Of a DNA stretch of 64,000 nt, positions 63,131 through 64,000 are shown in pieces. Source of the stretch: Warburgia ugandensis. Its lineage: Eukaryota; Streptophyta; Magnoliopsida; Canellales; Canellaceae. The position numbers and the translations under genes are program-made. The notes beneath the pieces were generated by a model. The model had not been told where the DNA came from and did no database searches. It saw nothing but the letters and a program-made list of their open reading frames with translations. The DNA is taken from the NCBI GenBank assembly GCA_035236585.1, contig CP141127.1, forward strand, positions 44,840,001 to 44,904,000. Reading direction: 5' to 3'. Each line of letters opens with the position of its first letter. The first letter of the stretch is position 1.

Positions 63131-63960
63131 TGAGCTAGAAGTCTTTATCATGTTCCTCCCCTGTTGGGCAATGGTTTCCTTGCTATGGTTGGAAGTAAAA
63201 TAAGTGAAGTTCCAGCATGTTATGTCATGTTAACAGAACATTACAAACCATGACAAACTTCTCCCAATTCTGATGTGTAACCTGGCAATTATTCAACATC
63301 CGTTGCGAAATGTACCCTGCTGGATTGCAGGGGTAAATCTTGAAAATGCATGACATAAGCTGATAGGTTTTGAAATTTTCTAAGTATGATCGACATGATT
63401 CTATACAAAACTATGACTTTCACTAGTAACATTCAAGAACTTGAGTACAAAGCCTATTGAAAGGCATGTGGTAGTAAGCATAACATCTAGGAATGTAAAC
63501 ACACCCTACTGGACTAGTAGGAGTGCTTTTATGAACCTAGGACTTGGGCTGGGAAAGAACTTCTACAAGATGAGTGTTCCTTTGCAAAGTTCAAATTTTA
63601 ATGTTTCTATTACATGTAACCTTTTACAATATAAACATTCCAATGAAGCAGGTCATGTATTAGCGTTGGCATTGCATGGAACATCAATGTATATCCTGCT
63701 AGACCAGCAAGGCTACACCTTAGGATCTTTGGCTATAGATGATCTTAATTGGTGGTACTTCTGACTTATAATAGCATGTTTTAATAATATTCTATCAACA
63801 TCACACAGTAAAATAATGATCTTACCACAGTAACTTTATTTGATATGCCTTGAATTGAGCATGACAAGTAAGAATGTGAATGTGTCACTCTTGGACAAGC
63901 AAGGATATTCCTTTTAAATTAAGGTCTTAAACATGGTCAAACCCTATCTAACTAGAGTGT
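63130..63960. repeat. Decayed tandem repeat, about 190-bp period
   Basis: Related words occur at about 63155 (CCCTGTTGGGCAATGG), 63322 (CCCTGCTGGATTGCAGGGG), 63506 (CCCTACTGGACTAGTAGGAG), 63692 (CCTGCTAGACCAGCAAGG) and 63882 (CACTCTTGGACAAGCAAGG), about 165-190 bp apart. Upstream of the last three, a shared GCATGACA-like word and AATGTAAAC-like word also align. Copies are heavily diverged, and it may continue past the window. Confidence 0.55.
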
Positions 63961-64000
63961 TTGTGGTCTGGTTTCAATGTGTACTAAGAATACCAGAAAA

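Noticed and set aside
63441-63764. 107-codon frame with SRNVNTPYW and GTSMYILLDQQGY segments
   Set aside because: The likeness between its segments comes from the decayed tandem repeat. The other units do not keep the frame open, so coding is not supported.

Overview
The window is repeat-filled nuclear DNA from a flowering plant. It is AT-rich, has no operon or bacterial signals, and is built almost entirely from nested transposable elements: Ty3/gypsy retroelements with very large LTRs (about 2.2 to 4.9 kb), and a CACTA (En/Spm) DNA transposon about 30 kb long. I recognise no intact host gene, tRNA, rRNA or CRISPR array. The species cannot be named from the sequence.

Left block (1-23430) is a three-level nest. 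Element C (plus strand, right LTR 18550-23430) is the host. Element B (minus strand, same long-LTR family, right LTR 10332-14483, left LTR running out of the window) abuts C inside C's left LTR. Element A (2413-8765, minus strand, a chromodomain-bearing Ty3/gypsy relative) sits inside B's left LTR with a clean 5-bp target duplication, CGTCC. All three are broken fossils with reduced internal regions.

Middle block (23743-53801) is the CACTA transposon. It is flanked by a 3-bp duplication TTA, has 30-bp imperfect terminal inverted repeats starting CACTACTACACAG, and has subterminal arrays of an ACTTTTAAAGT motif. On its minus strand it carries a decayed TNP2-like transposase (about 52156 to 48834). 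Downstream is a second decayed gene (about 28000 to 25034) combining a plant transposase-like segment, a DUF8039-like segment and a Ulp1/C48 SUMO-protease-like C-terminus. Two retroelement clusters of one gypsy family are inserted in it (28398-36469 and 38912-47446), which accounts for more than half of its length. It also holds a C-rich minisatellite and a tandemly duplicated segment with extra ACTTTTAAAGT motifs.

Right block (53805-64000) has two solo gypsy LTRs in opposite orientation, each with a perfect 5-bp duplication (53949-56374, ACCTT; 58860-61036, GAAGG). They are separated and followed by unclassified AT-rich DNA, with a decayed tandem repeat of about 190 bp period at the far right.

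Two observations deserve most attention: the ULP-bearing 30-kb CACTA element, and a short stem-loop kept 360-445 bp before the 3' end of nearly every LTR here, across families that otherwise look different.
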